From contig NZ_LROZ01000018.1 of the NCBI RefSeq assembly GCF_001549985.1, positions 1 to 64,000 of the forward strand: a DNA stretch of 64,000 bases, given 5' to 3'. The position numbers and the translations under genes are program-made. The notes below the pieces were generated by a model that saw nothing but the letters and a program-made list of their open reading frames with translations, ran no database searches and was not told the DNA's origin. Below, piece by piece: positions 55,828 through 64,000 of this stretch (within the stretch, counting starts at the first letter, position 1; each line of letters opens with the position of its first letter). This DNA comes from Myroides odoratus (GTDB taxonomy: Bacteria > Bacteroidota > Bacteroidia > Flavobacteriales > Flavobacteriaceae).

Positions 55828-55901
55828 AGCCGATAGAGGGACTCGAACCCACGACCTGCTGATTACAAATCAGCTGCTCTAGCCAGCTGAGCTACACCGG
55901 C
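55828..55901 (-). tRNA. tRNA-Thr (anticodon UGU), copy 1
   Basis: A 74-nt cloverleaf on the minus strand, acceptor GCCGGTG, anticodon stem GCTGA/TCAGC with loop TTTGTAA (anticodon TGT). Its 3' acceptor strand has T66 instead of the C in the other four copies, leaving a G-T wobble. CCA is not encoded. Confidence 0.95.
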
Positions 55902-55938
55902 AACTTATTGCCTTGCAATACTTAATTTTCAAAATTTG

Positions 55939-56012
55939 AGCCGATGGAGGGACTCGAACCCACGACCTGCTGATTACAAATCAGCTGCTCTAGCCAGCTG
56001 AGCTACACCGGC
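55939..56012 (-). tRNA. tRNA-Thr (anticodon UGU), copy 2
   Basis: 74 nt, identical to copies 3-5, including the acceptor G7-C66 pair and anticodon TGT in TTTGTAA. It lies 37 nt from copy 1. Confidence 0.96.
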
Positions 56013-56051
56013 GACTCAAATTGCCTTGCAATACTTAATCTTCAAAATTTG

Positions 56052-56125
56052 AGCCGATGGAGGGACTCGAACCCACGACCTGCTGATTACAAATCAGCTG
56101 CTCTAGCCAGCTGAGCTACACCGGC
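56052..56125 (-). tRNA. tRNA-Thr (anticodon UGU), copy 3
   Basis: 74 nt, identical to copies 2, 4 and 5. It lies in a 113-bp repeat unit whose spacer contains an ATTGC-CTT-GCAAT mini-hairpin. Confidence 0.96.
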
Positions 56126-56164
56126 GACTCAAATTGCCTTGCAATACTTAATCTTCAAAATTTG

Positions 56165-56238
56165 AGCCGATGGAGGGACTCGAACCCACGACCTGCTGAT
56201 TACAAATCAGCTGCTCTAGCCAGCTGAGCTACACCGGC
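56165..56238 (-). tRNA. tRNA-Thr (anticodon UGU), copy 4
   Basis: 74 nt, identical to copies 2, 3 and 5, in the same 113-bp unit with an identical spacer. Confidence 0.96.
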
Positions 56239-56277
56239 GACTCAAATTGCCTTGCAATACTTAATCTTCAAAATTTG

Positions 56278-56351
56278 AGCCGATGGAGGGACTCGAACCC
56301 ACGACCTGCTGATTACAAATCAGCTGCTCTAGCCAGCTGAGCTACACCGGC
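56278..56351 (-). tRNA. tRNA-Thr (anticodon UGU), copy 5
   Basis: 74 nt, the first transcribed copy. It directly follows the array promoter and has the same sequence as copies 2-4. Confidence 0.96.
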
Positions 56352-56368
56352 GACTCATTTTTCGAGTG

Positions 56369-56398
56369 CAAATATAACACGCTTTTTCAATCTTCCAA
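56369..56398 (-). promoter_or_regulatory. Promoter of the tRNA-Thr array
   Basis: On the minus strand: TTG (56396-56398), a 19-nt spacer and TATATTTG (56369-56376), a consensus Bacteroidota promoter placed 17 nt before copy 5. No comparable promoter is found in the internal spacers, so all five tRNAs probably come from one transcript. Confidence 0.78.
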
Positions 56399-56432
56399 CT
56401 GATTCTGCGTGTTTTTTTTCGCTTTATTTTAA

Positions 56433-56696
56433 TTACAAGTTGTTTATTTTTTCAACTAATTGACCTGCAATATTTTCCAACTTTACAAAAACACCTTTAA
56501 AATGTGCTTTTTTGTTTTCTACTCCTTTTGCATTGATGTCAACGATCAATTCGTCAAAACTTGTCAATGCTTCTTCAATCAATGCAGATGTTTGCTCTGT
56601 AGCACCACCTGTTGTCAATTCGTGGATATAAATTGCTTCAATGATATCTCCCAATACTTGGTGAACGTCTTTCTTAAGTCCTCTTACACTTGCCAT
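56433..56696 (-). CDS. Small conserved cytosolic protein
   Basis: An 87-residue helical protein beginning MASVRGLKKDVHQVLGDIIE, with EEALTSFDELIVDINAKG and a terminal QLVEKINNL. No signal peptide or membrane helix. I recognise it only as a conserved flavobacterial hypothetical. A TACTTTTG -7 element lies at 56719-56726. It is independent of the tRNA array. Confidence 0.78.
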   Translation of the reverse strand: MASVRGLKKDVHQVLGDIIEAIYIHELTTGGATEQTSALIEEALTSFDELIVDINAKGVENKKAHFKGVFVKLENIAGQLVEKINNL

Positions 56697-56718
56697 AATA
56701 ATTTATTTAAATTTTAAA

Positions 56719-56726
56719 CAAAAGTA
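56719..56726 (-). promoter_or_regulatory. -7 element (TACTTTTG) of the 56433-56696 gene
   Basis: An exact TAnnTTTG on the minus strand, 22 nt before the ATG; no clear TTG partner. Confidence 0.45.
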
Positions 56727-56752
56727 CATATTATCTTTTCGATATCGGTGGT

Positions 56753-57721
56753 CTAATCGATATATATTTCTAACAGCGTTGCATGACCAGTTGCAACTAA
56801 ATTTTTCACTGATGCAGGAATCAATACAGTTTGACCTTGCTTAATTCCACACGTCAAGGTATTAATCTGAAGCTCACACGCCCCTTCTGTACAAACATAA
56901 AGGTAAAAGCGATCTAAGGGCTTCTCTATTTCATATCGTTCTTCTAAAGGGATAAAATTAACTGTAAAAAACGGACAAGACACCAAAGGATTTGCTTGAT
57001 TGGTTTCTTTATCATACGAAAGTACCACCTGTTTTTTCTCGTAATTAATCGCCTCTAACGCTAAATCTACGTGTAATTCTCGGGTTTGTCCCTCGCTGTC
57101 TACCCTATCCCAATCATACACGCGATAGGTAATATCGGATGTTTGTTGAATTTCAGCTAATAAAACCCCTCCTCCTATAGCATGAACAGTTCCTGTTTGT
57201 ATAAAAAAAGCATCGCCTTTTTTTACGGGAATCTCATTTAAAATAGCAGGTAAAGTCTTGGTGTTTAAATGTTGTAAATAATCTTCTTGAGTCACCCCTT
57301 CTTTAAAATCTACAACTACTCTAGCACCAGGATCCGCTTGCATTACATACCACATTTCGGTTTTCCCCAAAGAGTCATGTCGTTCTCGTGCTAATTCATC
57401 ATTGGGATGTAACTGAATAGATAAATCTTCCTTTGCATCTAAAAATTTAAACAACAAAGGAAATTGATATCCAAAAGTAGATACAATATATGGACCTAAG
57501 ATATCATCTGGATATGTTTTAATTAATTCTTCTAAGCTTTGTCCTTTATAACCGCCATTGGAAACAAGGCTGACATTTTCTGGAACATTTGAAATCTCCC
57601 AGCTTTCTCCAACTGAATCAGAAATCTGCTGTTTACCTAAAACAGTATGTAATTTCTCTCCCCCCCAAATTCTATCTTTTAGGATGGGTTCAAACATCAT
57701 TGGATATTGTATAAAACTCAT
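56753..57721 (-). CDS. manA: Mannose-6-phosphate isomerase, class I
   Basis: A 322-residue zinc enzyme interconverting mannose 6-phosphate and fructose 6-phosphate. Metal ligands are visible in SIQLHPNDELARERH (Gln, His), the Glu of LGKTEMWYV and the His in FIQTGTVHAIGGGVLLAEIQ, followed by SDITYRVYDW. An in-frame extension to 57772 (MPCSFCGLLQ) is unlike family N-termini; the Met at 57721, MSFIQYPMMFEPIL, is preferred. It follows queD, with 95 bp between. Confidence 0.92.
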   Translation of the reverse strand: MSFIQYPMMFEPILKDRIWGGEKLHTVLGKQQISDSVGESWEISNVPENVSLVSNGGYKGQSLEELIKTYPDDILGPYIVSTFGYQFPLLFKFLDAKEDLSIQLHPNDELARERHDSLGKTEMWYVMQADPGARVVVDFKEGVTQEDYLQHLNTKTLPAILNEIPVKKGDAFFIQTGTVHAIGGGVLLAEIQQTSDITYRVYDWDRVDSEGQTRELHVDLALEAINYEKKQVVLSYDKETNQANPLVSCPFFTVNFIPLEERYEIEKPLDRFYLYVCTEGACELQINTLTCGIKQGQTVLIPASVKNLVATGHATLLEIYID

Positions 57722-57816
57722 AGGCTTAACTTCTTCCTCATTTTGCAGTAGTCCACAGAAGGAACACGGCATAAAACAAGACGCAAATGTACAACTTTTA
57801 ATGAATACTAAGTATG

Positions 57817-58233
57817 TTAAATCCCCTCCCCTTTAAAAGTTACAAAGTTTCTAGAAGTTTCATATAAAACCACCTCTAAATCTTTATCTTTATCAATAAA
57901 AGGTCTTAATTTTTGCCAAATCACTACCGCAATATACTCCGCAGTAGGGATTAGATTTTTAAATTCTACAACATCCAAGTTGAGGTTCTTGTGATCGAAA
58001 GCTTCTTCAATCTCTGATTTTATCAAATCAGACAAAATTTTCAAATCCATGACAAATCCTGTTTCTGGATCAACCTCTCCCGTTACATGAACGATTAATT
58101 CGTAATTGTGTCCGTGAAAATTAGGATTATTACACTTACCAAATACAGTCTGATTTTGTTCCTCCGACCAATCTGAACGATGTAAGCGATGAGCTGCATT
58201 AAAATGTGCTTTACGGCTAACTGTTAATCTCAT
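57817..58233 (-). CDS. queD: 6-carboxytetrahydropterin synthase
   Basis: A 138-residue pterin-fold enzyme of queuosine precursor synthesis. Zinc His residues are in KAHFNAAHRLH and NFHGHNYELIV, the catalytic Cys in FGKCNNPNFHG and the Glu in LEVVLYETSRNFV. Length and motifs are standard. It starts 6 bp after the idi stop codon, so the two are co-transcribed. Confidence 0.93.
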   Translation of the reverse strand: MRLTVSRKAHFNAAHRLHRSDWSEEQNQTVFGKCNNPNFHGHNYELIVHVTGEVDPETGFVMDLKILSDLIKSEIEEAFDHKNLNLDVVEFKNLIPTAEYIAVVIWQKLRPFIDKDKDLEVVLYETSRNFVTFKGEGI

Positions 58234-58239
58234 GATGTC

Positions 58240-58767
58240 TTAGATTTTATGTGCTTCAATATGCGGGTAAAACTTTGCAAAAATAATTTTAAACCAAGCT
58301 GTGTATAATTGAGGATTTACTTCCATATCTTTTTTTACTTCTTCAATTCCCATCCATTTCCACGCTTCCACTTCTTCGGGATTAATCACCGGCTCTCCAT
58401 TGTAATATCCTACCATTACATGGTCAAATTCATGTTCGGTTAGTCCATTGTCAAAAGGAGCTTTATAAATAAAGTGAAACACATCTTTCAATTCTACTTC
58501 AAAACCCATCTCTTCTCTCAATCGACGTGCTCCTGCTTCGATATTGGTTTCGCCAACTCTTTGGTGACTACAACAAGTGTTTGCCCATAATAAAGGTGAG
58601 TGATACTTCTCTGCTGCACGCTGTTGTAACATGATTTCATTTTTATCATTAAAAATGAATACAGAAAACGCTCTATGCAACAAAGCCTTTTCATGAGCCT
58701 CTTGTTTGCCCATGGTACCTACTTGTTCATCTTGCTCATTCACTAAAATCACTTGCTCTTCAATCAT
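58240..58767 (-). CDS. idi: Isopentenyl-diphosphate delta-isomerase, type 1
   Basis: A 175-residue Nudix-fold enzyme equilibrating IPP and DMAPP for isoprenoid synthesis. It shows the active-site Cys in LWANTCCSHQRVGE, the Nudix-like AGARRLREEMGFEVEL and the Glu in ILMNEVVENEYDHV-like segment TEHEFDHVMVGYY. The open frame starts at 58851, but the family N-terminus begins at Met 58767 (MIEEQVILVNEQDEQVGTMG). It leads a manA/queD-associated group. Confidence 0.92.
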   Translation of the reverse strand: MIEEQVILVNEQDEQVGTMGKQEAHEKALLHRAFSVFIFNDKNEIMLQQRAAEKYHSPLLWANTCCSHQRVGETNIEAGARRLREEMGFEVELKDVFHFIYKAPFDNGLTEHEFDHVMVGYYNGEPVINPEEVEAWKWMGIEEVKKDMEVNPQLYTAWFKIIFAKFYPHIEAHKI

Positions 58768-58934
58768 ACCTAGTTTCAAATTTATTTTACTTCCAAAAGT
58801 ACAAAAAACAAAATAGGAAACCAACGCCCTCAACGAGTTTAAAAATTGCACTTTCGCTTTGATGCTTGCTAAAGAGTACAGAAATTCCGTACTTCCAATA
58901 CATTTTATTTACCTTTGTTTCTTTTGTAAGACCT

Positions 58935-59174
58935 ATGGAAAGATTAATCAAACTAATTTGGGATTTTCGCGGTCCTGATGCTGAAAAAATCGCGGATCAT
59001 CACGTGATTCATTTACGCGAATTTGTCGCTTTGGAAAAACTACCGTTAACCCTAATAGATAAACAGGTACTAAGTGAGGTACACAGCATTGCCTACCTCG
59101 TTGTTCATGATGAACAGATGCGCGCAGTAAGAGATGTATTAAAACCACATCGAGGAGAATTATACGAACAATAA
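58935..59174 (+). CDS. Small conserved flavobacterial protein
   Basis: A 79-residue protein starting MERLIKLIWDFRGPDAEKIA. It contains HHVIHLREFVALEKLPLTL and EVHSIAYLVVHDEQMRAVRD, a pattern I have seen as a conserved hypothetical in flavobacteria. The frame is open back to 58866, but the ATG at 58935 starts the coherent part. Its function is unknown. It is divergent from idi. Confidence 0.75.
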   Translation: MERLIKLIWDFRGPDAEKIADHHVIHLREFVALEKLPLTLIDKQVLSEVHSIAYLVVHDEQMRAVRDVLKPHRGELYEQ

Positions 59175-59250
59175 ACACTTCTCCATTAAATAAACTATTG
59201 TGAGGATAAACAAAGGCGTATTCTTCTTCAACCAATCTCAATGTACAATA

Positions 59251-59288
59251 AAAAAAATCCAGCATGAGTAGTCACACTGGATTTTTTT
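59251..59288. terminator. Bidirectional terminator between the small gene and recQ
   Basis: AAAAAAATCCAG (59251-59262) pairs with CTGGATTTTTTT (59277-59288) around a 14-nt loop, placed between two convergent genes. Confidence 0.75.
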
Positions 59289-59323
59289 ATTTCTTATTCT
59301 TGTGGTTTGCTATAAAAACACGC

Positions 59324-61519
59324 TTAATTTGCTTCTTTTGTAATAAACTGAATGCGCATCAATCGCAATTCATCCGTATCATATTCACCATCAAATTCAG
59401 CCATTGCTGTTTTTATATTATCGGATTCAGAATCCATGAAGTAATCATAAATTTCCTCCTGTTGATCTTCATCCAATACTTCATCCAACCAATAATCGAT
59501 ATTCAATTTAGTTCCAGAATACACGATTTGCTCCATTTCTTTCAATAGGGCATCCATATCTAATCCCTTTGCTTTCGCAATATCATCCAAAGATAATTTA
59601 CGATCTACACTTTGAATAATATATAGTTTCAAAGCCGAATTAGCCCCTGTAGATTTTACGACTAAATCATCAGGTCGAATGATATCATTTTCCTCTACGT
59701 AATTTTTAATTACATCAACAAAATCTTTCCCAAACTTCTTCGCCTTTCCATCACTCACTCCAATGATGTTTGCCATTTCCTCAAGTGTGATTGGATATTT
59801 CAGACACATTTCTTCTAAAGAAGGGTCTTGAAAAACAACAAAAGGAGGAACTCCAGCTTTTTTGGCTACTTTTTTACGTAAATCTTTTAATAGATTAATC
59901 AATACTTGGTCAATAACAAGTTCCGCTCTAGGTGCATCGCTTTCGACCACCGCATCCCCTTCTGCATATTCGTGATCTTCTGTCATCAAAAAAGAAACAG
60001 GAGTTGAGATAAAACGCTCTCCTAATTCCGTTAACTTTAAAACACCATAAGATTCAATATCTTTTTTGAGATACCCTGCTACGTTTGCTTGTCTAATTAA
60101 AGCCAACCAAAAACGCTCGTCTTGATTTTTCCCGGAACCAAAAAAAGCTTGTGTATCGGTCTTATTCACTTTCAACAAAGCATTTAATTTTCCTAAAAGT
60201 ACAAATACAATTTCTTTGGTTTTGTACACCTGCTTTGTTTCACTAATAATCTTCAATACATTTTGAAGCTCATCTTTGGCTTCACTTTTCTTTTTAGGAT
60301 TGCGAACATTATCATCCATATCCGCACCTTCTCCCTGTACTTCGTCAAATTCTTCTCCAAAATAATGCAGTAAAAATTTACGTCTTGATAAGGATGTTTC
60401 GGCATAAGCTACTACTTCTTGTAGTAAAGCGATTCCGATTTCTTGTTCAGCGATTGGCTTCCCAGCCATGAACTTTTCTAGTTTCTCAATATCTTTATAC
60501 GAATAATACGCCAAGCACCATCCTTCTCCTCCATCTCGTCCAGCTCTTCCTGTTTCTTGGTAATAACTTTCTAAAGACTTTGGAATATCGTGATGAATAA
60601 CATAACGCACATCGGGTTTATCAATTCCCATACCAAACGCAATCGTTGCTACGACCACATCGACATCTTCCATCAGGAACATATCTTGGTGTTTGGCTCT
60701 GGTTTTAGCATCTAATCCTGCATGATAGGGAACAGCGCTAATTCCATTTACTTGTAATACATTGGCAATCTCTTCTACTTTTTTTCTACTCAAACAATAA
60801 ATCACCCCAGACTTTCCTTTTCGCTGTTTAATAAAGCGAATAATATCACTTTCAATGTTTTTTGTTTTGGGTTTAATCTCATAGTATAGATTGGGTCTAT
60901 TAAATGAGGCTTTAAAAACATTGGCGTTGGGAATTTCGAGGTTTTTCAAAATATCCTCTTGTACTTTAGGTGTAGCAGTAGCAGTTAAGCCAATAATTGG
61001 AATATCACCTAATTGTCGGATAATATTCCTTAGGTTTCTGTATTCAGGTCTAAAGTCATGTCCCCACTCCGAGATACAGTGCGCCTCGTCAATAGCGACA
61101 AATGACAGTTTTACCTCTTGTAAGAAGTTGACATATTCTTCTTTGGTTAGTGATTCTGGGGCTACATATAACAATTTTGTTATTCCTTGCTTAATATCTT
61201 CTTTCACCTGGTTTACTTCCGTTTTGGTCAAAGAAGAGTTTAAAACATGGGCAATTCCTTGCTCTGTGGACAAACTGCGAATAGCGTCAACTTGATTCTT
61301 CATCAGAGCGATCAACGGAGAAACAACGATTGCTGTTCCGTCTAAAACCAATGCAGGTAATTGATAGCAAAGTGATTTGCCACCACCTGTAGGCATAATC
61401 ACAAATGTATTATGCCCGGAGATAATACTTTTCACCACGTCTTCTTGAAGACCCTTAAACTGGGAAAAGCCAAAAAATCTCTTTAACTCTTTGTGCAAGT
61501 CAATTTCAATTGATTTCAT
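59324..61519 (-). CDS. recQ: RecQ-family ATP-dependent DNA helicase lacking zinc-site cysteines
   Basis: A 731-residue helicase. The ATPase core holds Walker A VIMPTGGGKSLCYQLPA, the DEAH box in AIDEAHCISEWGHDFRPEYR, GLTATATP and QETGRAGRDGGEG. In the RecQ-C-terminal zinc domain, the four cysteines of E. coli RecQ are absent: ETSLSRRKFLLHYFGEEF has Ser in place of Cys, and the CxxCDxC segment reads GADMDDN. A winged helix and an HRDC domain follow, with a C-terminal extension rich in Asp/Glu. It is divergent from kdsD. Confidence 0.92.
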   Translation of the reverse strand: MKSIEIDLHKELKRFFGFSQFKGLQEDVVKSIISGHNTFVIMPTGGGKSLCYQLPALVLDGTAIVVSPLIALMKNQVDAIRSLSTEQGIAHVLNSSLTKTEVNQVKEDIKQGITKLLYVAPESLTKEEYVNFLQEVKLSFVAIDEAHCISEWGHDFRPEYRNLRNIIRQLGDIPIIGLTATATPKVQEDILKNLEIPNANVFKASFNRPNLYYEIKPKTKNIESDIIRFIKQRKGKSGVIYCLSRKKVEEIANVLQVNGISAVPYHAGLDAKTRAKHQDMFLMEDVDVVVATIAFGMGIDKPDVRYVIHHDIPKSLESYYQETGRAGRDGGEGWCLAYYSYKDIEKLEKFMAGKPIAEQEIGIALLQEVVAYAETSLSRRKFLLHYFGEEFDEVQGEGADMDDNVRNPKKKSEAKDELQNVLKIISETKQVYKTKEIVFVLLGKLNALLKVNKTDTQAFFGSGKNQDERFWLALIRQANVAGYLKKDIESYGVLKLTELGERFISTPVSFLMTEDHEYAEGDAVVESDAPRAELVIDQVLINLLKDLRKKVAKKAGVPPFVVFQDPSLEEMCLKYPITLEEMANIIGVSDGKAKKFGKDFVDVIKNYVEENDIIRPDDLVVKSTGANSALKLYIIQSVDRKLSLDDIAKAKGLDMDALLKEMEQIVYSGTKLNIDYWLDEVLDEDQQEEIYDYFMDSESDNIKTAMAEFDGEYDTDELRLMRIQFITKEAN

Positions 61520-61610
61520 TTAATTTTGTATGGTATTTTACATAAATTTGCAGTACCTAAAGATATAAATTTTCTTTGGTGCAATCCTAATATTTAACAT
61601 TCTAGTCATT

Positions 61611-62576
61611 TTGAATACACATACCACCATATTAGAGCGAGCAAAAAAAACTTTACTATCTGAAAGTGAAAGCATTAAGAAGCTCATCGACTACCTAACG
61701 GAAGACTTCTCAGCTGCTGTACAAGCCATTTTAAACTGCAAGGGACGTGTAGTTGTAACAGGGATTGGAAAAAGTGCGTTAATCGGAAGTAAAATTGTCG
61801 CTACATTCAACTCTACAGGAACTCCTTCTCTCTTTATGCATGCGGCAGAAGCCGTTCACGGAGATTTAGGATTACTTCAACCGAATGATTGTGTAATTTG
61901 CATTTCCAATAGTGGCAATAGCCCCGAAATAAAAGTATTAACTCCCTTACTTAAGCGCTTTGGCAATACCCTTATTGCCATAACCGCAAATGAGACTTCA
62001 TTTTTAGGGAAAAATGCAGATTATGTTTTACTATCAAAAGTAGACAGAGAAGCTGATCCAAACAACTTAGCTCCAATGGATAGCACAACAGCTCAATTGG
62101 CACTAGGTGATGCATTAGCTGCTTGTTTAATTGAGTGTAGAAACTTCACAACCAATGATTTTGCCCTTTACCATCCAGGAGGTGCATTGGGAAAAAAATT
62201 ACTTTTATTGGTGAAAGACATCCTAAACAACGAGAACAAACCGATGGTTTCACCAACCTCTTCGATTAAAGATGTAATTGTAGAAATCTCGCAAAAACGC
62301 TTAGGGGTAACAGCTGTAATTGATAATAATACGTTAATTGGCATTATTACAGATGGCGATTTGCGCAGAATGTTACAAAATAATACTAGTTTTGAGACCA
62401 TTCAAGCCAAAGATATCATGAGTGCGAATCCGAAAACAATTGAATCTGATCAATTGGTTTCTCAAGCACTATCGATGTTAGAGGACAATTCAATTACACA
62501 ATTAATTGTAACTCAAGCTGGGGCATATCAAGGCATTATTCATTTACACGATATTTTAAAAGAAGGAATAGTATAA
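61611..62576 (+). CDS. kdsD: KpsF/GutQ-type arabinose-5-phosphate isomerase
   Basis: A 321-residue enzyme making arabinose 5-phosphate for KDO/lipid A biosynthesis. It has a SIS domain (VVVTGIGKSALIGSKIVATF, CISNSGNSPEIKVL, EADPNNLAPMDSTTAQLALG) and two CBS repeats in the C-terminal half (RLGVTAVIDNNTLIGIITDG, TQLIVTQAGAYQGIIHLHD). No ATG is available; the coding region starts at a TTG. It is the first gene of a rightward kdsD-tatC-lptB set. Confidence 0.92.
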   Translation: MNTHTTILERAKKTLLSESESIKKLIDYLTEDFSAAVQAILNCKGRVVVTGIGKSALIGSKIVATFNSTGTPSLFMHAAEAVHGDLGLLQPNDCVICISNSGNSPEIKVLTPLLKRFGNTLIAITANETSFLGKNADYVLLSKVDREADPNNLAPMDSTTAQLALGDALAACLIECRNFTTNDFALYHPGGALGKKLLLLVKDILNNENKPMVSPTSSIKDVIVEISQKRLGVTAVIDNNTLIGIITDGDLRRMLQNNTSFETIQAKDIMSANPKTIESDQLVSQALSMLEDNSITQLIVTQAGAYQGIIHLHDILKEGIV

Positions 62577-62580
62577 CAAA

Positions 62581-63420
62581 ATGGCAAAACAAAAAAACTC
62601 AGAAAAGGCAATGTCCTTTTTGGACCATTTAGAAGAATTAAGATGGCTATTAATCCGCGCTTCCGTTTTTATTTTAGGAGGAGGAATCATCGCTTTCTTT
62701 TTCAGGGATTTTATATTCAATACAATCATTTTCGGACCAAAGAACAGTGATTTTGTTACCTATCAATTCTTCTGTAAAATTGCACAGTACTTCAATTTTG
62801 ACGATAGTTTTTGTCAACAAGAACTTCCTTTTGAAATTCAAAACAGAACCATGGATGGGCAATTTTCTGTCATGATGTGGACGTGTATTACAGCAGGTTT
62901 CATCATTTCAGTTCCTTTTATCCTATGGGAAATCTGGAAATTTATTAGTCCAGCTTTATACTCCAAAGAGAAGAAATACGCCAAATTCTTTATTGTCATT
63001 TCTTCCTTTTTATTCTTCTTGGGTGTTTTATTTGGCTACTATGTAATTACTCCATTATCAATCAACTTCTTAGTAAATCTACAAGTAAGTGACGTGGTAA
63101 AAAATGACATCGATATCAATTCCTATATTGGTTTAGTTAAAACAACTTCTTTAGCTTGTGGACTTATTTTTGAACTTCCAATTATCATGTATTTCTTATC
63201 GGTTCTTGGTTTAGTAACCCCACAATTTTTAAGAGAATATAGAAAATATGCGATTGTTTTAATTCTAATTTTAGCAGCAATCATCACTCCTCCAGATGTG
63301 ATTAGCCAAATTATAGTATCCATCCCATTGTTGATTCTATATGAAATTAGTATTTATATCTCTAAATTTGTTCAAAAGAAACCTAAAACGGAAGTTTTGG
63401 CACCAAACAATAATGACTAA
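62581..63420 (+). CDS. tatC: Twin-arginine translocase subunit TatC
   Basis: A 279-residue six-helix inner membrane protein. The N-terminal [20 protein letters not shown] is the TatC signature, with [21 protein letters not shown] as the conserved cytoplasmic loop and [20 protein letters not shown] later. It forms the receptor for folded Tat substrates. The start codon is 4 bp after kdsD and the stop codon is 2 bp before lptB, so all three are co-transcribed. Confidence 0.95.
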   Translation: MAKQKNSEKAMSFLDHLEELRWLLIRASVFILGGGIIAFFFRDFIFNTIIFGPKNSDFVTYQFFCKIAQYFNFDDSFCQQELPFEIQNRTMDGQFSVMMWTCITAGFIISVPFILWEIWKFISPALYSKEKKYAKFFIVISSFLFFLGVLFGYYVITPLSINFLVNLQVSDVVKNDIDINSYIGLVKTTSLACGLIFELPIIMYFLSVLGLVTPQFLREYRKYAIVLILILAAIITPPDVISQIIVSIPLLILYEISIYISKFVQKKPKTEVLAPNNND

Positions 63421-63422
63421 GT

Positions 63423-64000
63423 ATGAAATTAAGAGCAGATAATATTGTCAAGATGTACAAAAAGAGAAAGGTTGTAAAAGGCGTTTCTGTTGAAGTTAAT
63501 CAAGGAGAGATTGTAGGATTATTAGGTCCTAATGGTGCGGGAAAAACGACATCGTTTTATATGATAGTGGGTTTGGTAAAGCCTAATTTTGGTCACATCT
63601 ATTTGGACAATATGGACATTACCAGTTTTCCGATGTACAAAAGAGGACAACATGGTATTGGGTATTTAGCCCAAGAACCCTCCGTATTTCGAAAATTAAG
63701 TATTGAGGACAATATTTTAAGTGTACTTCAATTAACCAAGCTTTCTAAACAAGAACAAGTGGCTAAAATGGAGTCTTTGATTGCGGAATTTAACTTAGAG
63801 CACATTCGCACAAACCGTGGGGATTTGTTATCTGGTGGAGAACGCAGAAGAACGGAAATTGCTCGTGCCTTAGCTACGGATCCAAAATTCATCTTACTCG
63901 ATGAGCCTTTTGCTGGTGTTGACCCCGTTGCAGTAGAGGATATTCAGCGCATTGTAGCCAAATTGAAAAACAAAAACATTGGAATTTTAATTACAGATCA
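63423..64000 (+). CDS. lptB: LPS export ATPase LptB (C-terminus beyond the window)
   Basis: The first 192 codons are visible. It starts [20 protein letters not shown] and has Walker [20 protein letters not shown], the Q-loop [13 protein letters not shown], the signature [17 protein letters not shown] and Walker [19 protein letters not shown]. LptB powers extraction of lipopolysaccharide from the inner membrane. The H-loop and end lie past the right edge. Confidence 0.94.
   Translation, partial: MKLRADNIVKMYKKRKVVKGVSVEVNQGEIVGLLGPNGAGKTTSFYMIVGLVKPNFGHIYLDNMDITSFPMYKRGQHGIGYLAQEPSVFRKLSIEDNILSVLQLTKLSKQEQVAKMESLIAEFNLEHIRTNRGDLLSGGERRRTEIARALATDPKFILLDEPFAGVDPVAVEDIQRIVAKLKNKNIGILITD

Larger units (their letters stand above)
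55902..56277. repeat. Tandem tRNA-Thr repeat units (about 113 bp)
   Basis: Copies 2 to 5 begin exactly 113 bp apart and copies 1 and 2 are 111 bp apart. The spacer (CAAATTTTGAAGATTAAGTA onward) is the same in three gaps and slightly changed between copies 1 and 2. Confidence 0.95.

Noticed and set aside
55902..56277. Possible CRISPR from regularly spaced repeats
   Set aside because: The regular units are tRNA genes with conserved spacers, not unique spacers.

Overview
The window looks like ordinary chromosome from a member of the Flavobacteriaceae (Bacteroidota). The evidence is the AT-rich composition, Bacteroidota-type promoters (TTG - about 19 nt - TAnnTTTG), two TonB-dependent receptors with carboxypeptidase-regulatory N-terminal domains, type IX secretion parts (a PorD/DUF4835 protein, a PorV-like barrel and a C-terminal sorting domain), LytTR signalling, a bacillithiol-type reductase (YpdA), and familiar flavobacterial gene orders (bamD-rpoZ-coaBC-porD-recN; kpsF-tatC-lptB). 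A Myroides-like genus is my guess and cannot be settled from this sequence alone.

Layout. 1-4.5 kb: the N-terminus of an RHS/Tc-toxin-like protein running off the left edge, a DASS anion transporter, lpdA and a small membrane protein. 4.8-9.9 kb: a LytTR response regulator/histidine kinase pair divergent from a TonB-dependent receptor plus DUF4249 lipoprotein. 9.9-19.6 kb: a long leftward block of housekeeping genes (recN, porD, coaBC, rpoZ, bamD; then ferritin, dapA, a small conserved gene, ligA and a DUF6495-like gene). 19.8-30.5 kb: dinB-like, a WYL regulator with a repeat-rich leader, rpsF-rpsR-rplI, an XRE membrane regulator, a DMP19-like protein, priA, small secreted proteins, yihY, nadC and a DJ-1/PfpI protein. 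30.7-40.3 kb: lipoproteins including YceI, ypdA with a Fur-family regulator, an aromatic amino-acid permease, tcdA, tatD, valS and a DUF1573 protein.

40.3-55.3 kb: a decayed lipoprotein gene (frameshift plus in-frame stop), a three-gene set (PorV-like barrel, DUF4105/Lnb-like protein, CpsB-like phosphatase), pssA, DUF3667, a NYN-LOTUS putative RNase, a LOG-family enzyme, a second TonB receptor, cardiolipin synthase, a secreted protein of unknown role and two tandem secreted SGNH/SASA esterases, only one of which has a recognisable type IX sorting tail. 55.3-64 kb: five tandem tRNA-Thr(UGU) genes in about 113-bp units with one promoter and one terminator, then manA-queD-idi, a RecQ helicase lacking its zinc cysteines, and kdsD-like/tatC/lptB running off the right edge.

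I found no CRISPR array, prophage, insertion sequence or obvious defence island. The items most worth follow-up are the regulated TonB/DUF4249 locus, the tRNA-Thr amplification, the zinc-less RecQ, the duplicated esterases with different tails, the dead lipoprotein gene, the long hairpin directly in front of nadC, and two short-period repeat arrays in leader or intergenic DNA.
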